From CAYVXE01 sp964455375 (GTDB lineage Bacteria > Zhuqueibacterota > Zhuqueibacteria > Oceanimicrobiales > Oceanimicrobiaceae), in assembly GCA_964455375.1 (NCBI GenBank), contig CAYVXE010000002.1, positions 30,598-94,597 of the forward strand: a DNA stretch of 64,000 nucleotides. The letters are read 5' to 3'. Shown here piece after piece: positions 36,386 through 45,548 of the stretch. The number at the start of each line of letters is the position of its first letter. Within the stretch, counting starts at the first letter, position 1. The notes under the pieces are model-generated. The model had not been told where the DNA came from, did no database searches, and worked only from the letters and a program-made list of their open reading frames with translations. Both the position numbers and the translations under genes were made by a program.

Positions 36386-38812
36386 ATGGAAGAGACAAAA
36401 TTTGACAGTGAAAGTACCGATATTCTTGTTCCCGTGGAAAAATTTGAACAGGCTATTGAGGATATACCGGACAGCCAGGAATCCGATCTGGAAATTCCAC
36501 AGGTTTTACCGGTGCTGCCGTTACGAAATACCGTGGTTTTTCCACAACAAATTATTCCAATCTCTGTGGGTCGTGACAAGTCCATCAAGCTAATCGAGGA
36601 TGTTGCCTCTGAAGATAAGCTCATCGTTTTGATTGCCCAAAAAGATGGTAAAGTGGAAAACCCTGGCATCAAAGATCTTTACAGTTGGGGTACGTTAGCA
36701 ACCATCATGAAAGTGTTCAGGATGCCGGATGGAACCCAAAGCGTCATGGTTCAAGGGCTTGACAGAGTAAAAATTGTTAAGTATGCACAGGAGGAACCAT
36801 ATTTTAAAGCATTGGTTCAGCTCCAAAAGGAGCATAAAGCAGGGGGAGTTGATATTGAAGCATTGGTTGGAAATATCCGTTCCTTATTTCAAAAAATTGT
36901 TGGGCTTGCGCCGTATTTAACCCCTGAACATGTGATGCTGGTCACGAATACCGACTCTCCCGGCCGTCTTGCTGATATTATTACATGGAACCTGAATGTC
37001 GCAACGAATGAGAAACAGGAAATTCTGGAACTTGTCGATCTTAAAGAGCGACTTGAAAAATTGACGTATATTTTAAACAAAGAGTTGCAAATACTTGAAT
37101 TGGGGAGTAAGATTCAGTCGGAGGTTCAGGGGGAAATCAGCAAAACACAGCGTGAATATTATTTGCGGGAACAACTCAAAGCCATCAAAAAGGAGTTGGG
37201 GGAAGACGATGATGAGCGAACAGTGGAGATAAATGAGTTAAAGAAAAAAATTAAAAAGGCAGACCTGCCAAAAGAAGCATTAGATATCGCTGAAAAGGAA
37301 TTAAACCGATTGAGTAAAATGCCGCCATCGGCTGCAGAATATACGGTTTCGCGAACCTATTTGGATTGGCTGATCGAAGCCCCCTGGACTAAGACGACTG
37401 AAGACAATTTGGATATTGAATCTGCCCAGCAGGTTTTGGATGAAGATCACTACGATCTCGAAAAAGTTAAAAAGCGCATTCTTGAATATCTTGCAGTGAG
37501 AAAGCTCAAGAAAAATATGAAGGGACCTATTTTATGTTTTGTGGGACCGCCGGGAGTTGGTAAAACATCACTGGGGAAATCCATTGCCAGAGCCTTGGGA
37601 CGAAAGTTCATCCGGATTTCCCTGGGTGGTGTACATGATGAAGCAGAAATTCGTGGCCATCGTCGCACTTACATCGGTGCGCTTCCGGGGAGAATTATTC
37701 AGGGATTGAAGAAAGTGGGGTCAAAAAATCCCGTCTTTATGCTGGATGAAATCGACAAGGTTGGCACGGATTTTCGCGGCGATCCATCATCTGCATTGTT
37801 GGAGGTGTTGGACCCGGAACAAAATAATACATTCTCTGATCATTATTTAGAAGTCCCGTTTGATTTGTCGCAAGTCATGTTCATCGCCACAGCGAATATT
37901 GTCGATCCGATTATTCCTGCTCTGAAGGACAGAATGGAGATGATCGAATTACCGGGCTACACTGAAGACGATAAACTGAATATCTCTCAAAAATATTTGA
38001 TCCCCAAGCAAAAGCAGGAGCATGGTCTTAAAGATGAACAGATTCATTTTGAAGAAAGTGCTATTAAGGCGATTATTAACAGTTATACCCGAGAGGCAGG
38101 TGTGCGAAATTTGGAAAGGGAGATCGCCTCTGTTTGTCGTGGCGTAGCAAGGGAAGTTGTGGAAGGTAAGGATGGTCTGGCAAAAATCAAGGATGAATCT
38201 CTACATGCGTATTTAGGCCCGGAAAAATATTTTTATGATGTAGCAGAACGGACCTCGAGGCCGGGTGTGGCAACAGGGCTTGCATGGACGCCTGCAGGCG
38301 GCGATATTTTATTTGTGGAAGCATCAAAAATGCCCGGCAAAGGTAAGTTAACGCTCACCGGTTCTTTGGGTGACATCATGAAAGAATCAGCCACTGCCGC
38401 GTTGAGCTATATTCGTGCTAATGCTAAAAACTTAAAGATAGAAGACGATTTATTCATGAATCACGACATTCACATTCACGTTCCTGCAGGTGCTATACCG
38501 AAGGACGGTCCATCTGCAGGTGTCACTTTGTTTACGTCGTTAATGTCTCTTTTTACGGAGCGGTTGGTGAAAAACAATGTCGCCATGACCGGCGAAATTA
38601 CTTTGCGCGGTCTTGTTTTACCCGTTGGTGGGATTAAGGAAAAGGTACTTGCTGCTCACAGAGCAGGTATAAAAATGGTTTTACTTCCGGCAAAAAACAA
38701 GAAAGATATCGAGGATATTCCACCAGCAATTCTTGCAGAGTTGGAGTTCTGCTATGTAAAAGATGTTGATGCAGTTATAGAAAATGCATTGACGCAAAAA
38801 AAGACCCGTTAA
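36386..38812 (+). CDS. lon: ATP-dependent protease Lon
   Basis: 808 residues with the full LonA layout: N-terminal substrate domain (LPVLPLRNTVVFP), AAA+ module with Walker A GPPGVGKT at 387-394 and Walker B FMLDEIDKVG, and a C-terminal protease with the Ser-Lys dyad (Ser710 in PKDGPSAGV, Lys751 in GGIKEKVLAAHRAG). It degrades misfolded and regulatory proteins in the cytoplasm. A 183-base gap separates it from aroQ, and no heat-shock-type promoter was recognised. Confidence 0.97.
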   Translation: MEETKFDSESTDILVPVEKFEQAIEDIPDSQESDLEIPQVLPVLPLRNTVVFPQQIIPISVGRDKSIKLIEDVASEDKLIVLIAQKDGKVENPGIKDLYSWGTLATIMKVFRMPDGTQSVMVQGLDRVKIVKYAQEEPYFKALVQLQKEHKAGGVDIEALVGNIRSLFQKIVGLAPYLTPEHVMLVTNTDSPGRLADIITWNLNVATNEKQEILELVDLKERLEKLTYILNKELQILELGSKIQSEVQGEISKTQREYYLREQLKAIKKELGEDDDERTVEINELKKKIKKADLPKEALDIAEKELNRLSKMPPSAAEYTVSRTYLDWLIEAPWTKTTEDNLDIESAQQVLDEDHYDLEKVKKRILEYLAVRKLKKNMKGPILCFVGPPGVGKTSLGKSIARALGRKFIRISLGGVHDEAEIRGHRRTYIGALPGRIIQGLKKVGSKNPVFMLDEIDKVGTDFRGDPSSALLEVLDPEQNNTFSDHYLEVPFDLSQVMFIATANIVDPIIPALKDRMEMIELPGYTEDDKLNISQKYLIPKQKQEHGLKDEQIHFEESAIKAIINSYTREAGVRNLEREIASVCRGVAREVVEGKDGLAKIKDESLHAYLGPEKYFYDVAERTSRPGVATGLAWTPAGGDILFVEASKMPGKGKLTLTGSLGDIMKESATAALSYIRANAKNLKIEDDLFMNHDIHIHVPAGAIPKDGPSAGVTLFTSLMSLFTERLVKNNVAMTGEITLRGLVLPVGGIKEKVLAAHRAGIKMVLLPAKNKKDIEDIPPAILAELEFCYVKDVDAVIENALTQKKTR

Positions 38813-38936
38813 ATGTATCAATTGGTGGGCAGTGCATCAACTGGTTACAGTTTAATCGTCATCAGTGTCTGACACCTAACGAAATAATATCTAAAAAAAA
38901 TAAATACTTAGAATGTGAAATAGGCCTTAGCTGTTG

Positions 38937-38952
38937 TGGCACAGTCTTTGAC
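38937..38952 (+). promoter_or_regulatory. Possible sigma-54-type promoter core
   Basis: TGGCACAGTCTTTGAC has the TGGCAC box and GG-N10-GA spacing; the consensus -12 box would be TTGC. It lies 45 bases before the ATG of the hypothetical gene. Confidence 0.3.
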
Positions 38953-38996
38953 TCAACCAGAAGAAGCTAATATTTTCCCACAATATCGAGAGGCCT

Positions 38997-39512
38997 ATGA
39001 AAGAACTGTTGTATTTTTCTTCATCGGATGTGATGGTGCAGGTGAGCTATACAAAAGAAACGAACTTAATAGAATATTATACGCATAGAAAATTGACGTT
39101 TGGCGAACGTGTCATCGTTGAACAGTATCTTTTGAATAATGTAGCCATTAAGACAGAGTATTATAAACGTGTACCCTCGGTGCTTAATTATTCCGGTGTG
39201 GATAGCAAATTGGTCAAGGACCTAAATCAGTTCCATTTGAAGAACACGATCAATGTTTTAAAAGACAAAGAAAAAGAAGTTGAGACATCGGTAAAGAATC
39301 TCATTGATAAATCGATGGCAAATTATTACTTTGAACAAATAGGAAACACGATCATCGATCTTCGAAAGATGGTTGAAAAACCAGGCTACACTTACAAAAT
39401 TAATATTTATAGGAAAAAATTAGACAAACTCATACAAGCTTATAATGAGTTTGCGGAAGAAAAAGTGTCATTTAATGACATCGTACCAAAAGAAATTCAA
39501 ACGTATCTATAA
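38997..39512 (+). CDS. Hypothetical protein, 171 residues
   Basis: I do not recognise this protein. It has no signal peptide or membrane segment. It is rich in Lys, Glu, Tyr and Asn; the first 60 residues look like a short mixed alpha/beta unit and the rest (from about residue 75) like amphipathic helices. The start ATG at 38997 is supported by GAGAGG a few bases upstream. A sigma-54-like element lies 45-60 bases upstream. The next gene, an outer-membrane barrel protein, starts 28 bases after its stop, so the two are probably cotranscribed. Confidence 0.6.
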   Translation: MKELLYFSSSDVMVQVSYTKETNLIEYYTHRKLTFGERVIVEQYLLNNVAIKTEYYKRVPSVLNYSGVDSKLVKDLNQFHLKNTINVLKDKEKEVETSVKNLIDKSMANYYFEQIGNTIIDLRKMVEKPGYTYKINIYRKKLDKLIQAYNEFAEEKVSFNDIVPKEIQTYL

Positions 39513-39540
39513 TTCATCCAAAAATTGAGGAGCCTTTTAC

Positions 39541-40794
39541 ATGAAACCAAAATTAATTATTTCGGCAATGGCTACCTTCCTGATTTTATCCACCTCTTTG
39601 ACATTCGCACAATCAAACAAGGGTAAGTTGGGAGTGGGGCTAAATGCTGGCGCTCAGAGAGTTTATGGGGATAGGAAATTTGTTAGTTTCGCTCCGGGAG
39701 CCGAAGGTTTTCTGACCTACAGATTTCTTCCATTTGCTGATGTCGCGCTGGGAATTGGCTACAATCAATTAAAAGTACAGTTTGTTAAAAATGGTGGCTC
39801 ATCCACAACAGATATTTTTAACTTCGATTTGAGAAGTAATTTTGAGGTCATTTCCAGCGGTATGTTTCGTCCTTATGTTAGTGTCGGAGCAGGTCTGTTA
39901 CGCCATAAAGTACGACATGCCAAGCCGGCAATGTCATCCAAACTCAGCGGTTCATTTATAGGCGGTGGTGGGCTTAAAGTTCAACTAAATCCGAAACTAA
40001 ATTTCTTTGTCGGCGCGGATTACCGGTTTACAACAACAGATCTCTTAGATAATCCGCTTTCAGAAGGAAAATCAAACGACGGATTTTTGAGCGCACGGAC
40101 CGGAATAACCTATTATTTTAACGGTGAATACGATAGAACACCCCAAGTCATTGCCAGTGAACGAGCTCCCTTTTATGAACTCGATTCATCTGAAGAAAAT
40201 CCGAATGCTGATTCATATCCTTATGCATCCGGTGAATCAAAGGACATGCAAGAGTATATTAAGTTGAAATCACGTGTTGATGCACTTTCAAACAACATTG
40301 CAACAAAAGATCAGGAAATTTCTGATTCCCGGAATTCACTAAATCAAAGGAAGAGAAAACTGTCGTCGTTGGAGCAACAAGCTTCAAACCAACCATCGAA
40401 AAGGTTAATCAGCAATTCTTCAATGTCCGGTTTTACAGAAATTTACAAAGAGGGATTGGCTAATTATTACAACAAAAATTACACGGAAGCGATTTCATTT
40501 TTTCAGATACTGCTACAACGCTATTCAAATCATAATTTGGCCAGCAGTTGTCAGTATTGGATAGGTAACAGTCTATATGCCCTCCATAGATACCAGGACG
40601 CAATTGAAGCTTTTAATAAAGTATTGACGTATGACCGATCATTGAAAAGGGACGATGCCCTTTTTTACTTGGGTAAATCTTATATGGAAATGGGTTTGAC
40701 TGAACGCGCAAAGGATTCATTCAGCAGGTTAATCACCGGGTACATTCACAGTGAATATGTTAGTGAAGCCCGTGCCCTGATGGCAACTCTTTAG
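39541..40794 (+). CDS. Outer-membrane beta-barrel protein with coiled coil and YbgF-like TPR domain
   Basis: 417 residues. Signal peptide in residues 1-23 (cleavage near TFAQS). Residues 25-195 alternate in the manner of an eight-stranded OmpA/OmpW-type barrel, with strands such as AGAEGFLTYRF and ARTGITYYF. Residues 235-280 are a heptad-rich coiled coil, and 295-417 contain about three TPR motifs (EGLANYYNKNYTEAISFFQ, YWIGNSLYALHRYQDAIEAF, YLGKSYMEMGLTERAKDSF) like YbgF/CpoB. GGAG lies upstream of the ATG. A terminator follows. The joint barrel plus TPR design suggests an outer-membrane anchored scaffold; the specific role is unknown. Confidence 0.75.
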   Translation: MKPKLIISAMATFLILSTSLTFAQSNKGKLGVGLNAGAQRVYGDRKFVSFAPGAEGFLTYRFLPFADVALGIGYNQLKVQFVKNGGSSTTDIFNFDLRSNFEVISSGMFRPYVSVGAGLLRHKVRHAKPAMSSKLSGSFIGGGGLKVQLNPKLNFFVGADYRFTTTDLLDNPLSEGKSNDGFLSARTGITYYFNGEYDRTPQVIASERAPFYELDSSEENPNADSYPYASGESKDMQEYIKLKSRVDALSNNIATKDQEISDSRNSLNQRKRKLSSLEQQASNQPSKRLISNSSMSGFTEIYKEGLANYYNKNYTEAISFFQILLQRYSNHNLASSCQYWIGNSLYALHRYQDAIEAFNKVLTYDRSLKRDDALFYLGKSYMEMGLTERAKDSFSRLITGYIHSEYVSEARALMATL

Positions 40795-40823
40795 ACAGCA
40801 CTCAGTAGCTAGACCGCTTTCAG

Positions 40824-40887
40824 AAGGGTTTTTTCGAAATACCGGGTAAACAAATCCTGTTTATTTTGAAAAAACCCTTTTATTTTT
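40824..40887 (+). terminator. Rho-independent terminator after the barrel/TPR gene
   Basis: AAGGGTTTTTTC (40824-40835) pairs perfectly with GAAAAAACCCTT (40868-40879), followed by TTTATTTTT; the 32-base loop may hold a small AAACA/TGTTT hairpin. Confidence 0.7.
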
Positions 40888-40970
40888 CCGCCTTATTTCT
40901 TGATCTTCTGGAGAAATTTTCATATTATTTATGAAAGTAATCTTTCAATTCTTTTTAGAGGTCATTTTTG

Positions 40971-42974
40971 ATGAATGGCTTGAAAGTACTGATTGCCGGT
41001 ACAAGTAGTTCCTATTTAGAAATCTCAAAAAAATTACTAAAATTTCATTACGATAATTGTGAGGTGGAATTTGCACATTCCGGACATGACTGTGTGGAGA
41101 AAGTGTCCAGAAAACCGTATGATATTATTCTGTTTGATAATGATCTCGATGACAAAAACGGTTTGGATATCATTGAGACCATTCATAAGGGTAATAATCG
41201 TGCATCGTTAATTATTATGATAGAGCAGGGGGAAGAGCTCAAAGCTGCGAGATCAATTGAACGCGGAGCAACGGATTACATTTTCAAAGAGAGGGGATAC
41301 TTGACGACATTACCATATACCATACAGAAAATCCTGAAAAACAGGACATCAAAGGAATTAAATACTGGCTCCAGGAATCTTCCCAGAATTAAAAAACAAA
41401 TAGCACCACCCAAAACAAGGGGCTATTTTATTTTAGATAAAAAGGGACGGATATTATCTGTAAATTCAATGATGGAACATCTTACCAGTTATTCAGAAGA
41501 TGAGTTGTTGGAATTGATGTTCACGGATTTTTTACCGGAAGAAAAGATCAACACATTTCTGGAGTGGTTGGAGATAATTAATGAAAATGGTAATGCAGCC
41601 TCACCTCTGAAAATTGAACTGTTTGACAAAAAGGGAACGCGGGTTCCTTTAAAGATGACTTTGACTGCTATCAGAGATTCACAAAATAACATCATGAGTT
41701 ACGAGGGAGAACTGTTTGGAATGTCAGGCACGCCTTCCTTGAAAGATTCAGGCGAAGTCCCCATTGACCAGGTTGATATGATAAACCAGGTCGCAAAAAT
41801 TATCACCACAAGTTACGATGATTCTTTGAACTTTTTTCTTGAACGGATTATCGACATTGCCTCTCAGATATTTCATTTTCACCGTTCAACATTAGCTCTG
41901 TTAGACAAAAGGAAAAAAGTTTATATTAAACAGGCATTTGTTGGATATGGACAGACACCCGTTCATGATAAACGAAACCTTGAGGTTCCTCAGGAAGTTG
42001 TTGACAGAATCTTTGAGAACCGCTTTCGTGTAAAGGTTATTTATTACAATCAGGATCACAGGGATACCAGCCATTTTATCAATGCCACCTACCCTGAAAG
42101 GAGGACGCAGAGTCGACGACCAACATCGAGTTGGCATCCACGGGATCTGGTGATGCTGAATCTGGTGAACAAAGCTGAACAAACGTTCGGTTATATTTCC
42201 CTGGACAAACCAACTCCGGGATTTTTCCCTTCGCGGGACACATTTTACAACCTGGAACTTTTTGGTCAACTTATTGCGATGGCAATTGAAAATTATTATC
42301 AATTCTCTGAAATAGAAAAACATTCCAGACGGTTGAAACAAATTTTAGTTACAAGCAACATCTTTAAATTGTATTTGAGTTTAAATGAATTGCTCAAAGA
42401 GGTGGTCTGGTCTATTCGATTTTCATTGGATTTCAAGTTAGTCGCTTTAGGCCTCATCAGCAAACGGTCCGGGAATTTGGAAATCAAAGCAGTCGCATGC
42501 GATGATAAAGTTAAGACGGTGCATTTGCTGCAACAGGCATTTCCCCTGAAAGCTCTTTCCCGATTATTGTGCCCGGAGCATAGCAGTGGAAAATCATACC
42601 TTGTTTTCAAGGAAGAAGAAGTTCTGAGAACATTCAAACAAATCTATTTCGGACAAAAAGTGATAGAATCCAGTGGCGGGCAGTGGCCGGCCTGGGGTAT
42701 GATTTTGGTGCCTATTAAGTCCCGGGAAGGTAAAATTGTGGGTGTTCTAATGGCCGACGATCCTGGGAATAAAAAGATTCCGGGTAAAGAGAATTTGCGC
42801 ACTCTGGAAATCATGGCAAACCAAATTTCTGTAGCAATCGATAATCGCATTTTGTACGCAAAAGCTAAACACAAATTAAACCGCATGGAAAGAAACGGAG
42901 GCACCGCACCAAGCAGAATAAATAGCGACACCTCTCATGGCATTAAAAAAATTATCGATCGACTTTTTAACTAA
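40971..42974 (+). CDS. Receiver-like - PAS - GAF - GAF sensory protein without an output domain
   Basis: 667 residues from the ATG at 40971 (a TTG three bases earlier is in frame; GAGG is upstream). Residues 1-125 have a response-regulator fold with Asp in ILFDNDLDDKNG and Lys in YIFKERGY, but the acidic pair that normally follows the first strand is replaced by IAGTSSS, so metal binding and phosphorylation are doubtful. A PAS domain follows (GYFILDKKGRILSVNSMMEH, about 150-245), then two GAF domains (about 275-430 and 450-630). No kinase, phosphatase, cyclase or DNA-binding domain is present. It precedes a partner-switching cluster and may feed signals into it; that is inference from context. 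Confidence 0.75.
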   Translation: MNGLKVLIAGTSSSYLEISKKLLKFHYDNCEVEFAHSGHDCVEKVSRKPYDIILFDNDLDDKNGLDIIETIHKGNNRASLIIMIEQGEELKAARSIERGATDYIFKERGYLTTLPYTIQKILKNRTSKELNTGSRNLPRIKKQIAPPKTRGYFILDKKGRILSVNSMMEHLTSYSEDELLELMFTDFLPEEKINTFLEWLEIINENGNAASPLKIELFDKKGTRVPLKMTLTAIRDSQNNIMSYEGELFGMSGTPSLKDSGEVPIDQVDMINQVAKIITTSYDDSLNFFLERIIDIASQIFHFHRSTLALLDKRKKVYIKQAFVGYGQTPVHDKRNLEVPQEVVDRIFENRFRVKVIYYNQDHRDTSHFINATYPERRTQSRRPTSSWHPRDLVMLNLVNKAEQTFGYISLDKPTPGFFPSRDTFYNLELFGQLIAMAIENYYQFSEIEKHSRRLKQILVTSNIFKLYLSLNELLKEVVWSIRFSLDFKLVALGLISKRSGNLEIKAVACDDKVKTVHLLQQAFPLKALSRLLCPEHSSGKSYLVFKEEEVLRTFKQIYFGQKVIESSGGQWPAWGMILVPIKSREGKIVGVLMADDPGNKKIPGKENLRTLEIMANQISVAIDNRILYAKAKHKLNRMERNGGTAPSRINSDTSHGIKKIIDRLFN

Positions 42975-43060
42975 TCCTACCGGTATAACCTGTTCTGTTA
43001 AGTCGTTTAATTTCAATTATTTTTAGCAGATTTGTAATGCTGTGTTCTCCATGCTATACA

Positions 43061-44332
43061 ATGAATTATTCTAGATTGATAAAAAATATTCGTATTTGTT
43101 TGGTTTTATTTGTCTCTGGAACTCTTTTGATTTCCTGTGCAGACCGAAACCGTGAAAATCCGTTAGATCCCCAAAATCCCCAGACGGGAGGGCGCCCAAC
43201 AGGAATAAATGTGCTATCAAGACTGGATTCTGTTTTTTTAAAATGGAATACCATTAATTTGGCGGATATCACCGGATATCGGGTGTTCCGGAAAATCTCT
43301 ACGGAAGAGGATTTTATGCAGGTCGCGGTCGTAAGTCCGGATGAAAATAGCTATATAGATACAAATTTGACTTTTGAAGTCACCTACCAATATCAAATAT
43401 CCGTGTTTGGAAAGGATTTTGAAAGTCAGCGTTCTGATATTGTCGAAATTACGCCAGGCCCCACATTTTATTGGGTCGCAGATAATTCAAAGGGAGAATT
43501 GGTTAAATTAACACACGATGCACAGCATGAAATGCATCGGACAGCGAATTTTTTTAATATCATTGATATTGATGTAAACCGTGCAACCGGTGATGTTTGG
43601 GTTGTGGATTTTTTAAATCGTTTTTCAAGTGATATCGTAAAAATTTCCTCTGCAGGACAATTTTTACTATTGGTTGAAAGCATTAAAGCACCAATTAATT
43701 TAGCTGTTAATTCAATTGAAAATTCTGTCTGGGTAGCAGATTCTCTAAAAAATGAAATTGTGAAACTGGATTCTTTGGGGCAGGCAATTTTCACGAACAA
43801 AGAATTGAGCAATCCGTTCATGCTGGCGGTGGATTCCAAATCAGGTGCATGCTGGGTAGCCGATGATGATGAAAATAAAGTTATCCGAATCAGCAAAGAT
43901 GGTGCAACCGTCTTTGAACTGCCACAGTCGTTTAATTTACTGCAAGCCATGACCTTTAATTCCGAAGAACAATCTTTGTGGGTGGTTGATAATTTTGCTT
44001 TATGGAAATTTAATGAAACCGGTGATTTGTTATTTTCCATTAGTGCAACCGGGAATTCATTTTCAAAGATTGAGGCTGACGAACGAACGAATGATTTATG
44101 GGCTCTCAGTAGAAAAAATTCCAAATTGGTACGCTTTGTTGCAAGCGGTGTAAAACAGGTTGAGGTGTCCGGATTCTTAAATCCCAGGGATTTAGCGGTC
44201 AATTTTTTTAATCATAGTTGTATGGTTGCGGATAGCGATAATGACCGTCTGGTAAAAGTAAATCCATCTGGTCAATTTAATCCGGTTTTTCATAATTTGG
44301 CTTTCGCTGATGCGATTGCGATTCAAAATTGA
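43061..44332 (+). CDS. Lipoprotein with fibronectin III-like domain and NHL/YncE-like beta-propeller
   Basis: 423 residues from the ATG at 43061 (43037 is also in frame). A lipoprotein signal is clear: NYSRLIKNIRICLVLFVSG then LLISC, so the mature protein starts at that Cys. Residues about 45-125 resemble an FN3 domain (LDSVFLKWNTINLADITGYRVF). The rest shows repeats of about 45 residues marked by VWVVD, VWVAD, CWVAD, LWVVD, LWALS and CMVAD, each followed by KLVK-like strands: a six-bladed propeller of the NHL/SMP-30 type. Ligand unknown. It interrupts the signalling cluster and could be its extracytoplasmic sensor, but nothing in the sequence proves this. Confidence 0.75.
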   Translation: MNYSRLIKNIRICLVLFVSGTLLISCADRNRENPLDPQNPQTGGRPTGINVLSRLDSVFLKWNTINLADITGYRVFRKISTEEDFMQVAVVSPDENSYIDTNLTFEVTYQYQISVFGKDFESQRSDIVEITPGPTFYWVADNSKGELVKLTHDAQHEMHRTANFFNIIDIDVNRATGDVWVVDFLNRFSSDIVKISSAGQFLLLVESIKAPINLAVNSIENSVWVADSLKNEIVKLDSLGQAIFTNKELSNPFMLAVDSKSGACWVADDDENKVIRISKDGATVFELPQSFNLLQAMTFNSEEQSLWVVDNFALWKFNETGDLLFSISATGNSFSKIEADERTNDLWALSRKNSKLVRFVASGVKQVEVSGFLNPRDLAVNFFNHSCMVADSDNDRLVKVNPSGQFNPVFHNLAFADAIAIQN

Positions 44333-44546
44333 GTCCTTATGAAAATGGAAACAGGCGGGTTCATTCAATCCCGTCGTATCTATTGTAAGATAGTCACAAA
44401 AAAAATTGACGAAGAAATATGCCTGTCGTGCGAATCAAATTAACAGGAATCTCGTAGATGCAATTAAGTCCTTTGCAGGAACACAAGAAATGTCTGATGT
44501 CTTAACCATAAAGTTGTGTTTGAAAAGAAATAAAGAAGGAACGAAA

Positions 44547-44570
44547 ATGTTGCGACATTTATTTTATTAA
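44547..44570 (+). CDS. Possible seven-codon leader frame ahead of the STAS gene
   Basis: ATG at 44547 encodes Met-Leu-Arg-His-Leu-Phe-Tyr and stops with TAA at 44568-44570. GAAGGAACG precedes the ATG, and the stop directly abuts the AGGAGG site of the STAS gene (44571-44576), an arrangement suited to translational coupling. It could also be chance. Confidence 0.3.
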   Translation: MLRHLFY

Positions 44571-44581
44571 AGGAGGACTAA

Positions 44582-44932
44582 ATGGAAGGGTTCGATGTTC
44601 AAAGGAATACCAATGGCGGAATATCTATCCTTTGTGTTAAGGGCTATTTAGATGCTCATACGGCACCGGAATTAGAAAAGGCCTTTCAAAAATTAATCGA
44701 CGACAAAGAATACAAAGTTGTTGTTAATTTTAAAGATTTATCCTATATCAGCAGCGCCGGGCTCGGCGTTTTTATGGGATTTATCGAGGATATTCGTAAG
44801 CACGGCGGTGACATAAAGCTTACGAATATGCAACCAAAAATATTTAGAGTTTTTGATCTGTTGGGCTTTCCAACTTTGTACGATATTTTAGATGACGAGA
44901 ATATGGCAATTGAAAAATTCAATGCGTCCTGA
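44582..44932 (+). CDS. STAS-domain anti-sigma factor antagonist (RsbV/SpoIIAA-like)
   Basis: 116 residues, one STAS domain. The loop YISSAGLGVFMGF near residue 60 has the conserved phosphorylatable Ser. A strong AGGAGG site precedes the ATG. The RsbW-like kinase gene follows 62-74 bases downstream and two SpoIIE-type phosphatases come after it, the full set for a partner-switching circuit in which the kinase phosphorylates this protein and a phosphatase reactivates it. No sigma factor gene of the SigB type lies in the cluster. Confidence 0.92.
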   Translation: MEGFDVQRNTNGGISILCVKGYLDAHTAPELEKAFQKLIDDKEYKVVVNFKDLSYISSAGLGVFMGFIEDIRKHGGDIKLTNMQPKIFRVFDLLGFPTLYDILDDENMAIEKFNAS

Positions 44933-45006
44933 CTATTAGCAGCCGGTTCAAAGTAATTTTCGGAAACTACTGAATATAATGGTCGTAACTAAAGGTGGTG
45001 AAAATC

Positions 45007-45435
45007 TTGCCCAATATGCAGAAAAAATATCAACTAAAAATACCAAGCCAGCCGGAAAACCTTGCCATGATAAGAGATTTGGTGAGTAAAGTCGCTACAA
45101 AAGTGGGATTTGGTGACGACGAGGCGAGTAAAATTGAACTTGCTGTTGACGAAGCCTGTACAAATGTGATCAAACATGCCTATGGCGGTAAGACAGATCA
45201 AACCATTGAAGTGTTAATTAAAATATATAAGGATAAATTAGTCATCATGGTCTCCGATAAGGGCAAGGGCTTTGACCCTGATAATGTGAAAATGCCGGAT
45301 TTAGGTGAATCCATTAAAGTCGGAAGAAAAGGGGGGTTGGGGATTTGTTTGATAAAAACACTGATGGATAAGGTCGAATTCCAGATTAAGCCGGGTTCAA
45401 AAAACCTGGTCAAAATGGTTAAATATATTCATTAA
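45007..45435 (+). CDS. RsbW/SpoIIAB-like anti-sigma factor serine kinase
   Basis: 142 residues if translation starts at the TTG at 45007, which has GGTGGTGA just upstream; GTG at 44995 or ATG at 45016 are alternatives. The protein is a compact GHKL ATPase: N box VDEACTNVIKHAYGG, G1 box SDKGKGFDPDNV and G2 box GRKGGLGICLIKTLMD. Proteins of this size and type bind a sigma factor or another target, and phosphorylate the STAS antagonist. The immediately upstream STAS protein is the obvious partner; the regulated target is not visible here. Confidence 0.9.
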   Translation: MPNMQKKYQLKIPSQPENLAMIRDLVSKVATKVGFGDDEASKIELAVDEACTNVIKHAYGGKTDQTIEVLIKIYKDKLVIMVSDKGKGFDPDNVKMPDLGESIKVGRKGGLGICLIKTLMDKVEFQIKPGSKNLVKMVKYIH

Positions 45436-45548
45436 ACCCGGGGAGCGGCGAATCTGTGAATAGAGGACAGGTTGCACAGATGTAAAGGAGTTGCACGGAT
45501 TTTAGGGAAAGAATCAATAAGACCGCTTACAAAAGGAACATTAAATCG

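Noticed and set aside
43468..44202. Minus-strand open frame of 244 residues opposite the propeller lipoprotein
   Set aside because: The plus strand encodes a lipoprotein with clear signal peptide and repeats; the antisense frame shows no recognisable motif.
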